From the NCBI GenBank assembly GCA_027924585.1, contig BSBM01000606.1, forward strand, positions 12,591,501 to 12,655,500: DNA of 64,000 bases, given 5' to 3'. The stretch's first letter is position 1. The number at the start of each line of letters is the position of its first letter. The DNA is from Larix kaempferi (Eukaryota; Streptophyta; Pinopsida; Pinales; Pinaceae). The notes under the pieces were generated by a model. That model saw only the letters and a list, made by a program, of their open reading frames with translations. It did no database searches and had not been told where the DNA came from. A program made the translations under genes and the position numbers. Positions 10,228 to 21,583 of the stretch are shown here, piece after piece.

Positions 10228-11784
10228 TGTTGGAGAGAACTTCCGCAGCATTTAGGAAGCTGCTAATTTTGGGAAAGATAACCATTTTTGGGGAGAAAGT
10301 ACCAATTTTGGCAGCAATACAAAGATATCGCCGTAGCGCAAATTCTGACGGGAATTGCAGCGATATGTGCAGAAAAGTCAAAGCGTGTGGTACAAGGAAG
10401 AGGCCGAAGGGAGAGCTCAACCACCATAATAAAGGCGTCGAAGATGAAGAGAGGGTTCAGCTACCCTCATTAAGAAGAAGGAATACAGTCAGCGTTGCTT
10501 GAACCAAGAAGAAGCAACGGACCGATGCATTAAAGACTAAGGACTGCAGGAAGTGACGACGAGACAGGAGGCGGCTATGGAAGTATAGCTAGTTGACTGT
10601 AAGTGGTTAGGGTTGAGTCACTGTTGGGATAAGGCCCACAGTTTTGTAACTGCGATGAGACCTTCGGGCCATCTATATATAGGAGTCTTTTTATATGAAA
10701 AGGGGTTGGCCACATAGTGACAGAAGCTATTAGGTAGAGGGTAGTCGAGTCTTTGTTGATACAGAGTCTGAACATCCCCTAGAGAACAAGGGCCGACCCA
10801 TTGAGAGATTGTGTAATCCACTGGGATTGAGGGAGAAAGAGAATGCATTGTAAGAGGCAGGAGAAGAAGAGAGGTCTATAGAGAAGGGCTCCCAATGAGG
10901 TGGAGTTTCCCAGAAGACCCCTGTTGTAAAGAGTTGTGACGGAACTGTGTTTTACTCTCCCGAGTTGTTAACAGGAAACACAGTTCCCGTGGACGTAGCT
11001 ACCCTCCTGGGAGTGACAACGTGCTTATCTAAGTAGCGCGATTGTATTTGTGTAGCTGTTGCTCTTATTCACTTATCTTTATTATACATGAATGCTTCCT
11101 TCAGTTTATAAGTAATGTATATGGTCGTCAGTTTAGTTCTGGTTGATGTGTAACAATTGTGAGAATCATAGCTAAAATCCTAGTGAACTAGATATTTGTC
11201 TAATAAAGGATAATGTTCGAGTATGGAATGAATGTAATGCATGAAGGGTTCAATTAGAACAGTGCTCAAAGTAATACTCTATACAGTCACATCGTTGCGA
11301 AACATCAAGGGTCAAGCTCATTAGCGAGGGTTATGCTTAGAGATTAAATGATATTACTATCTTCAGTAATAGGATAAGGGTGGTTGAGACCGCGTATTAA
11401 TCCAGGAAGCGGCTAAGAATCACATACCGCAGGGACAGAAAGGAGGAAGATATCGCAACCGCGATATCTTAGGTATCGCTAGACGGGCTCATATAAGGGG
11501 AAGACTTATCGCACTTCCTGCGTGATGCGATAAGACAGAGGTATAGCCGGAGTAATAGAATGAGATAAGTCAGCCTATGAGGAGAGAGCTAAGGTGGGTT
11601 TAAGCACCCTGGATGCCTCGGAACCTGGTTGAGGACACTTGAGTCTTCTGCCACCCATTAGAATCACTTCGGGTGAGACTTCAGGTTGCTTCTGCGACCT
11701 GTTGCCGAAAGGGCCAGTGAGCTAAGGGTTCTGTTGGTCTAAAAGGTACAGCTAGCCCGGGTCTACCCAGAGAGAAAACCAACA
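10228..11784 (+). repeat. Gypsy-2 5' LTR
   Basis: 1,557 bp from TGTTGGAGAG to AAAACCAACA. TATA-like TATATATAGG lies at 10674-10683. Two strong hairpins occur in the downstream, transcribed part (11447-11470 and 11505-11534). Confidence 0.95.
11447..11534. repeat. Paired hairpins in Gypsy-2 5' LTR
   Basis: Arms AAGATATCGC / GCGATATCTT (11447-11456, 11461-11470) flank a 4-base loop, and arms CTTATCGCA / TGCGATAAG (11505-11513, 11526-11534) flank a 12-base loop. Both arms of both stems are perfect and both are kept in the right LTR at 22803-22826 and 22861-22890. Confidence 0.85.
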
Positions 11785-11786
11785 AA

Positions 11787-11801
11787 TGGTTCCGTTGCCG
11801 G
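11787..11801 (+). promoter_or_regulatory. Gypsy-2 probable primer-binding site (Asp tRNA type)
   Basis: TGGTTCCGTTGCCGG starts two bases after the LTR end. It resembles the aspartate-tRNA site of plant Athila/Tat elements with two changes near its start. Confidence 0.6.
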
Positions 11802-11819
11802 TTTGAACACATTGAGCTG

Positions 11820-14800
11820 ATGTTCTGTTGGCATCCTACCAAGAAAGAACTTAACCAGTGGGTTGAGTCAAAAGAAAGAGAGTTTGCTGTAAAAGAAAAC
11901 AAGAATCCTAGACTGAGCACTGAGGCTTGGCTACAGAAGCACATTTTTACAGATCTCCATGAGATATTCTTCGTAACCTATGCTATTGAGTTATATGATT
12001 GGTTATCAAAGCTTGCTGACAACAGCGGTTTCAAGAAGAATCGAGAAGTTGTCTGGACAGCAGGGCTAATTCAGACCTTGAAAGGTGTCGATAATCCCAT
12101 CTCATGCGCAGTAGACTTCTGGCTTGCGAGTTTGCTGGAAGGCTTCATCACAGAGTTCACGGTTGATCAGAGAAAGAGTTTCAGCGCAGCAGAACGGTAC
12201 TTCTTCAAGGGTTATCGCGGTAAGTACCTAAATTCTCTAAATCTGTCCATTAAGCAATTACTATATGAAAAAGGAGTACTGGATATACTCTCAGATGAAT
12301 AGTAGTATGATATTGTAATGTCAGTAGACTCTGAGAGTGATTACGAGTATCTTGGACATACACGTAGTGGTAAAAGATATAGAGTCAACGATTCATCTTC
12401 TTCTGAAGAAAATAGCTCAGATAACCCTAGACAGCAGATTCAGAACCCTAGGACTCCTCAAAAACCAGTCGGGACTCAGAGTAATCCCGCAGGAACCCCG
12501 TCCAGTAGCTCTCATACAGCGCATACTACCGCTACACCCTCTACATCTACACCGCCGAGTGGTAGTAATACAGCAAACCAGAACCCACCACCTAGAAACA
12601 TAATGGGAGATGATATGAAGTTACCAACATTCAAAGGTACAGGGTCGGAGGACCCTGAGCAGCACTGGTTCTTATGCGAAGCCATATGGACCATTAAGCA
12701 AATACAAGATGATAATGTCAAGCTTGTCCAGCTGGCCACCACATTCAGAGAAAGAGCATTAACTTGGTATATGAAGTATACCACTGGACATAACAGAACG
12801 CTTGCACAGGTTAGAACTGCTATGATCAAAGAGTTTAAAAAACCTAAATCCGAGTCACAGTGCATAGCAGAACTTAAAGACATTAAGCAATTGTCTACGG
12901 AGACTGTTTGGGATTTTGACCAGAGATTCAAAACCCTCATTGATCAGGTAAGCTTTGAGCTTGCGCCTCAACAGCATAAAGAGTGGTTTATCGCAGCAAT
13001 GTTACCACACATAAGACTTCCACTAATGCAACAGAAATTAAATACACAAGATGAAGCATTAGAAATGGCAATGAAACTAGAGGCTTCACCTCTAGCAGAG
13101 ACTAGCACAGGTATCACTAATCTGCAAAATCAGCTAGCTAACCTCACCTTACAGCTGCATGAAATTAAGAAAGGAAAGGAGGTTGCGCATGAAATTTGGT
13201 GTACTAAGTGTAAAGCGCAGGGACACAGTAAGGATAACTGCCCTGTCTTTGTTGAGTATATCGCCAGTGGAGCTCCTAACCCGTTGATGCAGAATCAGGG
13301 GCCATGGTGTGAGATTTGTAGAACTAGAGGACACAGACCTCAGGAATGTCCTCTCTTTCAGAAATATGTGCCGACACCAAAGAACCTATATTGCAATTTT
13401 TGTAAATCTGTTTGACATGACGAAAACAACTGTAGAGCTTATGAGTTAATGATAGAAAGAAAGCATGACCTTTACAGAGTCTAATCAGAAGCATCTGGAC
13501 CATCAGTACGTCCACAAATTGATCCGGCTCAGGGAGGCCGTAGAGGAAATTTCAGAGGTCGAGGACGTGGAGGAGGCTATGAATCTGGCCGTGGCCGTGG
13601 ACCTATTACCTGTTATAATTGTGGAGGCACAAGACATTACGCTAGAGACTTCCAGAACCCTACTACAACATGCAAGTATTGTAAATCTTATGATCATACA
13701 ATAGAGGAGTGTCCCATATTGATAGCCAAGATCAAGGACGCCAAGCCAGCAACCAATCAGACTATCCAGTTTATCGCTGCTGAGTAGAACGAAACAGAAC
13801 CACGAGTTAATATTGTAACTCGCAGTGGTCTCTCTACAAGTAACATATCGCAGGATGCGGAAAAAACGACAGGAACGCAGTGGGTGCGCAAAGCTCCAGA
13901 AAAACCTATCCCACTTGATCTACAGAAGAATAAGGAGGCATTTCAGCAAACTAAGACCTCCTTTGCTGAACAGACACATTCCAGATCACTATTATTACCA
14001 TCTCAGGGTATACCGCGGAAGCCACCACATGATGTTAGTACTGTGCAGATACCGCAGGCTAGCACATCTGGAAGATGCGACGAAGAGGAATTGACCGGAA
14101 GTGTACAGTCCTTCCTGCAGAGTTGTTTGAAACTTCTGAGAAATGGGAAAGCTGTAGAGGAACTTCAGAAAGTTATTGATCAATGTCAACAGAGCCCTTC
14201 CTTGAGCAACACACAACGAACTATTCACCATATAATGGGCCATACAAGGACAGGAAGAGAGATGAGGCTCACAACGCAGATCGGACTATTTGAAATGGAT
14301 GAGGTTATCCTAGATTTAGGATCAGAAGTAAATGTATTGACTAAGTAGACATGGGAACAGATGGGTAGTCCAAAACTAAGCAGATCCCCTATCCATCTGA
14401 GACTAGCCAATCAGCAGAGAATATCACCGATGGGTCGCCTATCGCATGTCCCAGTGAACATCGATGGAGTTCACACGTATGTAGATTTTGAGATCATAGA
14501 AATTTTTGGTGATACCAAACCCTATCCAGCTCTATTAGGTATTGATTGGGCTTTTGATAACAAGGCTGTTATCAACTTGAAGAAAAGGCAGATGACATTT
14601 GAAGATGCTCAAGTCCGGGTTATCGCACCACTAGACCCTTTACAGGGTCCTCGCTACATTGAGCCGATCAAAGCAGAAGAGGAGGTGCATAACATGGAAA
14701 ATTTGTACCAGATGACTTCTAATCAGACAGATTACATTGATCCTACAGCCAATGGACATATTAGCTGGAGATGCGATAGCTCATGCACATTAGATTCAGA

Positions 14801-17800
14801 TGTCGGCTTAGAGAATTGGCAAAATAGACTCCACGAAGTTTCTACTCGCAGATGCGCATTCATGACTAAATCACTGCGATGGATTGGGGCAGAAAACAGG
14901 TATATTCCAACTTTTGATGGATTAGCGGACGTCAATGATTTTTTACGGCAGTTTGAACAAGAGATCCCTCAAGAGCAGAGGATGGAGGTTTTTGACCTTG
15001 CAGTTAGAGCCACACCTGCAAGATGGTGGTACACACACAAGGAACATATCACATCATGGTATGATTGTAAGAGACTGATGCGTATCAGATTCTCTAAAGA
15101 ACAAGACTGTACACAGCAGAAATACACAGGAGAAAGTGATCCCATAACACACATTATGATCTGTGAACAGAGTTGGCTAAAAATTCCAGCAGATGAGTGG
15201 GTTCATTTGTTTATCCACACACTGGATACAGTTCCAAGGAACTGGTATACAGAAACAGAACCTAAGTTTGCCTCTATTGGAGACTATTGGGATGATGAGA
15301 CAATTGGCCAAATCACAGACCTATTACATGAGTATCAGGACCTATTTCCTACCAACTTTACAGAAATGAAGGGAATAGTGGGTGACTTAGGAGTCATGAG
15401 AATACCGCTTAAGGAGGATGCTAAGCCGGTTAAGCAACGTCCATACAGGTTGAACCCGTGGTATAAAGCAAAAGTAAAAGATGAAATAGATAAGATGCTA
15501 GTAGCAGGCATCATTGAGCCTGTTGAAGAAAGTGAGTGGGTTAGTCCCATGGTAGTACAAGAAAAGAAAACAAAAGGAGACATCAGGATCTGTGTCGACT
15601 TGCGCAAACTGAATGATGCATCGCTGCATGACCCATTTTCGACACCCTTCACTGATGAAGTCTTAGACAATGTTGGAGGACAAGAAATCTATTCATTCAC
15701 TGATGGCTTTTCAGGCTATCACCAGATAAGAATCCATCCAGACGACAGGAACAAGACCACGTTTGCGACAGAATGGCGCTCCTTTCAGTATACGGTAATG
15801 CCCTTTGGTCTTAAGAATGCCCCAGCAATTTTTTCTAGAGTAGTTGTTGCTGTCTTTAAGGAATACATCCATCGATTTCTAGAAGTTTATTTTGATGATT
15901 GGACTGTATTTGGACTAGTCAAGAAGCACATAGGAAATCTGAGATTAATGTTTGAAAAATGTAGACAGCACCAGATTTCCCTTAACTTAAAAAAATGTAT
16001 ATTTTGTGCGCCTTTTGGTACGTTGTTGGGTCACATTGTGTGCAGACAAGGCTTGATGGTAGATCCTGCGAAGATCACCATCATTGTCAATTTACCAGCA
16101 CCTAACTCAGTAAAGCAACTGAGAACTACACTTGGTCATACCGGGTACTACAGAAAGTTTATCAAAGGTTATGCCAAGATTACCGCACCAATGGAGAAAT
16201 TATTGAAGAAGGATATCAGATTTCAGTGGAATGAGGAATGTCAGAAGAGTCTTGACGCTCTTAAAGAAAACATGGTTACAACACCTATTTTGGTATTTCC
16301 AGATTGGAACAAGCCTTTTCATGTTCATGTGGATGCATCTAGCATCGCACTAGGCATTATTCTCACGCAACCAGGAGAAGGGGGTATTGACCACCCTATC
16401 GCATATTCGAGCAGGAGATTATCGACAGCTGAGAAGAATTACACCACCACAGAGAGAGAAGGGTTTGCAATGGTGTATGCTTTACAGAAATTTCGGCACT
16501 ATCTGTTGGGTGCCCCGTTCAAGATGTTCACTGACCATTCTGCATTAAAGTACTTGGTCAATAAGCCAGTGTTAGGGGGAAGAATATGCAGATGGCTATT
16601 GTTGTTTCAGGAATATGATTTCAAAATCATTGTCAAGCCAGGAAGACTAAATGCAGGACCTGATCACCTATCAAGGATAGACTCAGGTGAAGAACCAAGT
16701 AACTTAGAGGACAACTTGCCTGATGCGCAATTGTTTTCTGTTCAGGTCGCAGACGAATATTATGAAGACATAATTCAATTTCTCACTACAGGGTGGGCAC
16801 CGCCTGAGTTTACTAAGCAACAAAAGAAACAATTAGTGGTGAAAGCAGCAGACTTCACCTTGATTGCAGGACATCTCTATAAGTTGGGCCCAGATGAAAT
16901 TTTGCGCAGATGCGTTATGCCCCATGAGAAACAGACCATTCTTAAGGAAGCACATTCGGGCATCGCAGGAGGTCATTTCGCAGGGAAGCCTACTGCTCAG
17001 AAAATCCTATCAGCCGGATTATGGTGGCCTACATTACATAAAGACAGTAAAGAGTTTTACAGATCATGCGATATCTTCCAGAGGACAGGAAAGCCCTCCA
17101 GAAGAGATGAAATGCCATTGCGACCACAGATAACGTTACGCGCATTTGATAAGTGGGCTATAGACTTCGTGGGTCCTATTAACCCCCCAGGAAAACGAAC
17201 TGGTGCGAGATATATTATTACAGCAATAGAATACCTCACCAGGTGGGCTGAGGCAAAACCAGTCAGGAATTGTGATGCTGCTATAGCAGCACAATTTATT
17301 TTTGAAAACATCATCACTAGATTTGGATGCCCAGTGACTTTGATGAGTGATCAAGGCACACATTTTTTGAATTGCACCATAGAAGCCTTGACAGAGGAAT
17401 TTGAAATCCAGCACCATAAGAGTACACCTTACCACCCTCAAGCTAATGGTACGGTGGAGGCTTTCAATAAGATATTAGAACATGCTCTTACAAAGATTTG
17501 TAACAGTCAAAGGGATGATTGGGACCTTAGAGTTAATGCTGTATTATGGGCTTACAGGACCACGTGCAAGAAACTAACAGGGCACACACCTTTTAGCCTG
17601 GTATATGGACAAGAGGCTGTTATGCCTATGGAATACATTTTACCCAGTCTAAGGATTGCTCAGCTTACAGAGATGGCTGATTCTGATACTTTAGAGGAGA
17701 GATTGGCACAGCTGCTCAATCTGGAGGAAGACAGATTTATCGCAGGATTCCATCAGAAAGTGCAGAAAGCACGAGAAAAAGCTTGGCATGATAGGCACAT

Positions 17801-18023
17801 CAAGAACAAAACCTTTCAGCTTGGAGACTTGGTACTCCTTTATGATAGTAAGTTTATAAAGTTCCCTGGAAAATTCAAGACTCATTGGTTAGGGCCATAT
17901 CAAATCCAGCAAATAACAGATGGAGGTGCTATCCAGCTTCGTACTGTGAGTGGGGAGTCTCTTCCTACCTTGATCAATGGCAGTAGGCTTAAGCTGTATT
18001 GTGAAGGCCATGCTACCTCCTAG
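11820..18023 (+). pseudogene. Gypsy-2 gag-pol, one frame with six in-frame stops
   Basis: One reading frame runs from ATG 11820 to TAG near 18021 with no frameshift. Stops lie at 12300 and 12303 (TAG TAG), 13413 (TGA), 13482 (TAA), 13785 (TAG) and 14346 (TAG). Order: an N-terminal 160-residue block I do not recognise; gag core (12600-13100); zinc knuckles near 13200, 13315 and 13390; an RG-rich stretch; two more knuckles (13600-13710), one with its last Cys changed to Phe; protease DLGSE near 14320; a second gag-like segment at about 14870-15260; reverse transcriptase with YFDDW near 15890; RNase H; integrase zinc region with CDIF where CDIC is expected; catalytic Asp 17164, Asp about 17347 and Glu about 17455 intact. 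The second gag-like segment passes abruptly into the reverse transcriptase, so a linker may have been lost there. Confidence 0.9.
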
Positions 18024-18588
18024 CCCTAGCCCAGAAAAGAAGCAAATGGTGTAGATGTCCAGTGTAGTTGAAATGAGGCATCGCACCCTAAGGAGTCTAC
18101 ACCGGGAAATACTTTAGGTAAGAATTCGCAGCAAGCTTTTGTGGTTGTTGCGATAATTTTGATACGATGCGAGTTTTTGCACTTTCCATTTCCAGGCGAC
18201 GCGATATCGTATCGCAGAAGACAGAAAACAGATCGATGCGATACCAAATTTTGAATTGATCAGAGGGCTAGTCACTTCGCCTTCTGACAAGCATTAAGTG
18301 TACGACTGACAAGTATCTGTTGTACTAAGATTTGGCAGCAGTACGTCGATTCTTCTAGATTTGGAAAATCTGATGCGACACCACTCTGGCGCACAGTTTC
18401 CCAGCGAAATTTCAAACGGCGTTTTCAATAAATGGGCGCGGGGTGCTGTCTTGTCTATGCATTAAATGCCGCCAACGGGTCCAGTTTACTGGTCCGTTGC
18501 CGTTTGAAGTTCCCGCCTTATGATAAATACACGTCTTATTCAAAGAACGGGGCTACTTGGTCATTTTTATCAAAAGAGTTGAGAGCAT
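18024..18588 (+). other. Gypsy-2 spacer between pol and downstream ORF
   Basis: No protein is recognised. The stretch is rich in GATGCG/ATCGC words like the LTR. A short ATG-initiated frame at 18432 shows nothing recognisable. It may contain a splice acceptor or promoter for the downstream ORF; I see no firm signal. Confidence 0.4.
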
Positions 18589-18756
18589 TTGAGAAGAGCA
18601 AAGCGTATTCTCAGCAGATTTCTTAGCAGGGAAGCCAAAAAACAGTTGCAGACTTTGATTTGTATCAGATTAGCAATCATAGGAAGTCCAGAGTACCACA
18701 GGGGAAGGTTCCTCGCGCCAGACGAGCCTCTCGAAGACGTGTTGCAGAGATTCCAA

Positions 18757-21570
18757 ATGGGTGGAATTGAGTGTGCTATGACTTCAGCTGTGGCTAAGAA
18801 AGGAAAGAAAGTTACTGCTGGTTCTCCATCCACACGACAGTCACCAAGAACCTTAGCTAATATGGAGTATAGCGAGACCCCGAGTAGCACAGAGTCAGAA
18901 GAACCGGAGCAGGAACTTCTGGAAGAAGTCACAGTCGCTACCGTATACTTCCCGCCAAGGATAGAAAATGCACCAGCAATTGTCCTTCCGAAAGACTTTA
19001 GATATGAACTCGTACTCCCACCACTGGATAAGCGAGTGAAGGAAGAAGGTAACCTGTGGGGGAATATGCATGCTGTTAAGTTTGCTGATTATAATCTGAG
19101 AGATTATAAGCTTTACCCACACTTCCGTCGTGATCTTTATATGACGATTCAGAGGAACCCAAGGACAGAGCGCGATGAGTTCGTCCCCATGGACCATGCA
19201 AGCCATTTAGCACCGTCGGGACTGCTCAATCTCCTGGAGATTCCACACTTTGGACGGGGCTCAGAGGTAAATGCTGTAGTGCGGATGCTACTCTCATGTG
19301 TGCATGGTGGTTACTTATGGTTGGGTAACCGGATAGATGTTAATGTTGACCTTATTCACCGCATTACCGGTCTGTCGAAGACTGGCTTCGACCCTCAGAT
19401 AAATATTGATGGCGCCACAAAGGATACCAGGCTCTCAACCAAGCAGGTTGCGGAGTATAAGCTGCAAAGAGGAGGTCGCGCCTATGATGTCAACTCAATA
19501 CAGGATGACGCCTTGCGATTTACTGTTAGTCTGTTGGCCGGAAAGCTCCTCCTCAAGGTGAGGCCGAAGGAGGTCACAGGCTCAGTTATCCGCCTAGCGA
19601 TTGAAGTCATAAAAGGTAAACCTTACAACTGGAGTTTATTTTTGCTGAATAGTTTCTTTCAAGACTGTGCGCAGGCGCAGCAGGATCCGCTTCACAGCTT
19701 CCACTTCTCGTGGCTGCTGATCCTTATGGCTTTTATTGGATGGAAAGAGCCGCCCAATTCACAGTTTCCACAACTGGCACCAGGGGCGTGCAGAGGCACG
19801 AGGTATTCAAATCTTTGGGCGAGTAGTCACCCAGAGAAGCACAAGAATAACGCAATGGTATTCCATGACTATTATATGCTATTGCTTGAGTCCGTAGCAA
19901 CGATTCCGCATGTCGACTCGCCGGTCGTTGATCTTTATCAGTCCAAGCTGGAATTTAAAGTCGACAGGGATAAAACATATAGCAGACCCAAGGGATTCAG
20001 GAAACATAAGGAATGGGCCCCTGGCCCATATCGCATGGAAATCCAGCAAGTTGAAGACACCATTAAGAACTGTTTTGATGAGGAAATGAAACAGATGTAT
20101 GATGATCTATCCTCTGGCCTAGTTCCAGTTGATGCTCCAGTTGAGGATCCAGAAGATGTTCCGGAGATAGATCCTAAAGATAAAGTGAAAGAACCAATAG
20201 GTTCTAAGAGAAAGGGTATTGAAGGCCCTTCTCCACTGCGAGCAAAGAAGAAGAGAACAAAGGCGGTTACTTTCGATGAACCGCAGGCACCGATCATGAC
20301 AGAGGATGAGTATGATCTCATCGCCAGCCGAATACAGGAGAAGATACGGGATAAATTCGCTGCGATTCAGTCATCGCAGGATCTGATGCGCATAAGCCTT
20401 GACAAGAAATTGCGAGAGATGAAGGCAATAACTGAGAAGACTGCTTCCATGCAGATTCAGCCAGCTCCAACCACAGTAGCAGAAAGTTCGCAGCCCCCTT
20501 TACAGACCAGAGAAGAAAGTATTGCAAGGGACCGCACGAACATTGTTCGTATACCGCCAGGAAGCATTAAGTTCCCTGTTCCTATGGAAGTATAGATGGT
20601 TCATCCTCTTGAGGTGAACCTACCAGAAGTACCTGTGGACTAGTTGTACGAAATTTTCCAGCAGATAGGCACGGAGCTGAGGCACAGAGAACAAGTCACA
20701 TATGAGCATAATGTTTTACTTTCTAGCGAAAACGTGCAGCTCATCGCATAGCATGAGGCAGAGAGTGCCCAGTTGATGCAATATGTTCAGCGAGAGCAGG
20801 ATGTCTCTCTTGTTTTAAAGAATATCGCAGCAGAACTTCCGCAGTGCGATATCAGGCCTGAGTTAGAAATAACTCAAAAGATCAGAAAAATAGCGGAAAG
20901 AGCAAAGGCTCTAGATGAAGAGAAGAAAAAGATGGAGGAAGAATACGAAGTGAGGATTGCTGCACTGGAAGCGAATAGGCCGCTTACTCCAGAGGAAATC
21001 CAAGAAGCACGAGTGCAAGCTATCAGAATTGTACAGACACAGATGCAGTGTCGAGTGGAAGCAACAGAGGCTATCCTAGAGGATGCATCAAAAACATGGC
21101 TGGAGCTAGAGGAGCTCCCACAGAAAGTCGAGCTCAATCAGCATATTAAGCACTGTGAAGATGCGATATCGAGAGCTGAAGAAGAGTACAAGGGCTTGAG
21201 TGCTCTTGCGAAGATAAGGAAGAAAGGAGAAATCATGCAATTTCAACAGCAGGTGCAGAAGTACAGAGAACAACAGATCAACCTGGCTAACGAAGTTAGC
21301 CCGCATGAAAGCAAAGTCGCACATCTGGTTGATGAACTGGAGAAAAAGGTGAAAAGCTTCACCTCAAGTAAAGGAGTCATTGAGAGCACAGAAGACTCCT
21401 TGGTAACAGCTGAGCTGCTAAGCGCAGCGCAGGAAGAAGTAACAAGCATGGATGAAAGTATTAAAGTGCTTAAGGCACAATTCGCAACAATCTCACGGGC
21501 AGCAAAGGATAAGCTTAGGCAGATGAAGCAGGCCGATGTTGCGAGTGGCTCGGGGACGAGCCACAAGTAA
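18757..21570 (+). pseudogene. Gypsy-2 downstream ORF of unknown function, coiled-coil C-terminus
   Basis: A second long frame lies between pol and the 3' LTR. The open frame follows a TGA at 18580; the first ATG is 18757 (MGGIECAM), about 940 codons from the end. Three in-frame TAGs (20593, 20641, 20749) split it near the middle of its second half, with no frameshift. The N-terminal 450 residues look globular, with a segment of the type LIHRITGLSKTGF that recalls the plant-transposon-associated domain found beside many plant retroelements. A basic stretch (KRKGIEG, RAKKKRTK) could be a nuclear localisation signal. The last 260 residues are heptad-rich and strongly charged, a likely coiled coil. 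I do not know its function. Env-like is possible by position, but I see no signal peptide or membrane segment. Confidence 0.7.
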
Positions 21571-21583
21571 GTGTTAGGGGAGT
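21571..21583 (+). promoter_or_regulatory. Gypsy-2 probable polypurine tract
   Basis: GTGTTAGGGGAGT directly precedes the right LTR at 21584. The purine core is GGGGAG. Confidence 0.6.

Noticed and set aside
10227-10502. 91-codon frame at the LTR start, present in both Gypsy-2 LTRs
   Set aside because: Short, begins at a non-ATG codon, composition unremarkable, and lies before the TATA box; probably chance.
18589-18756. Start of the Gypsy-2 downstream ORF at 18589
   Set aside because: That codon is TTG. First ATG in frame is 18757; an upstream spliced start cannot be excluded.
18757-21570. Envelope gene in Gypsy-2
   Set aside because: Position fits, but there is no signal peptide, membrane segment or glycoprotein pattern; the end is a charged coiled coil.
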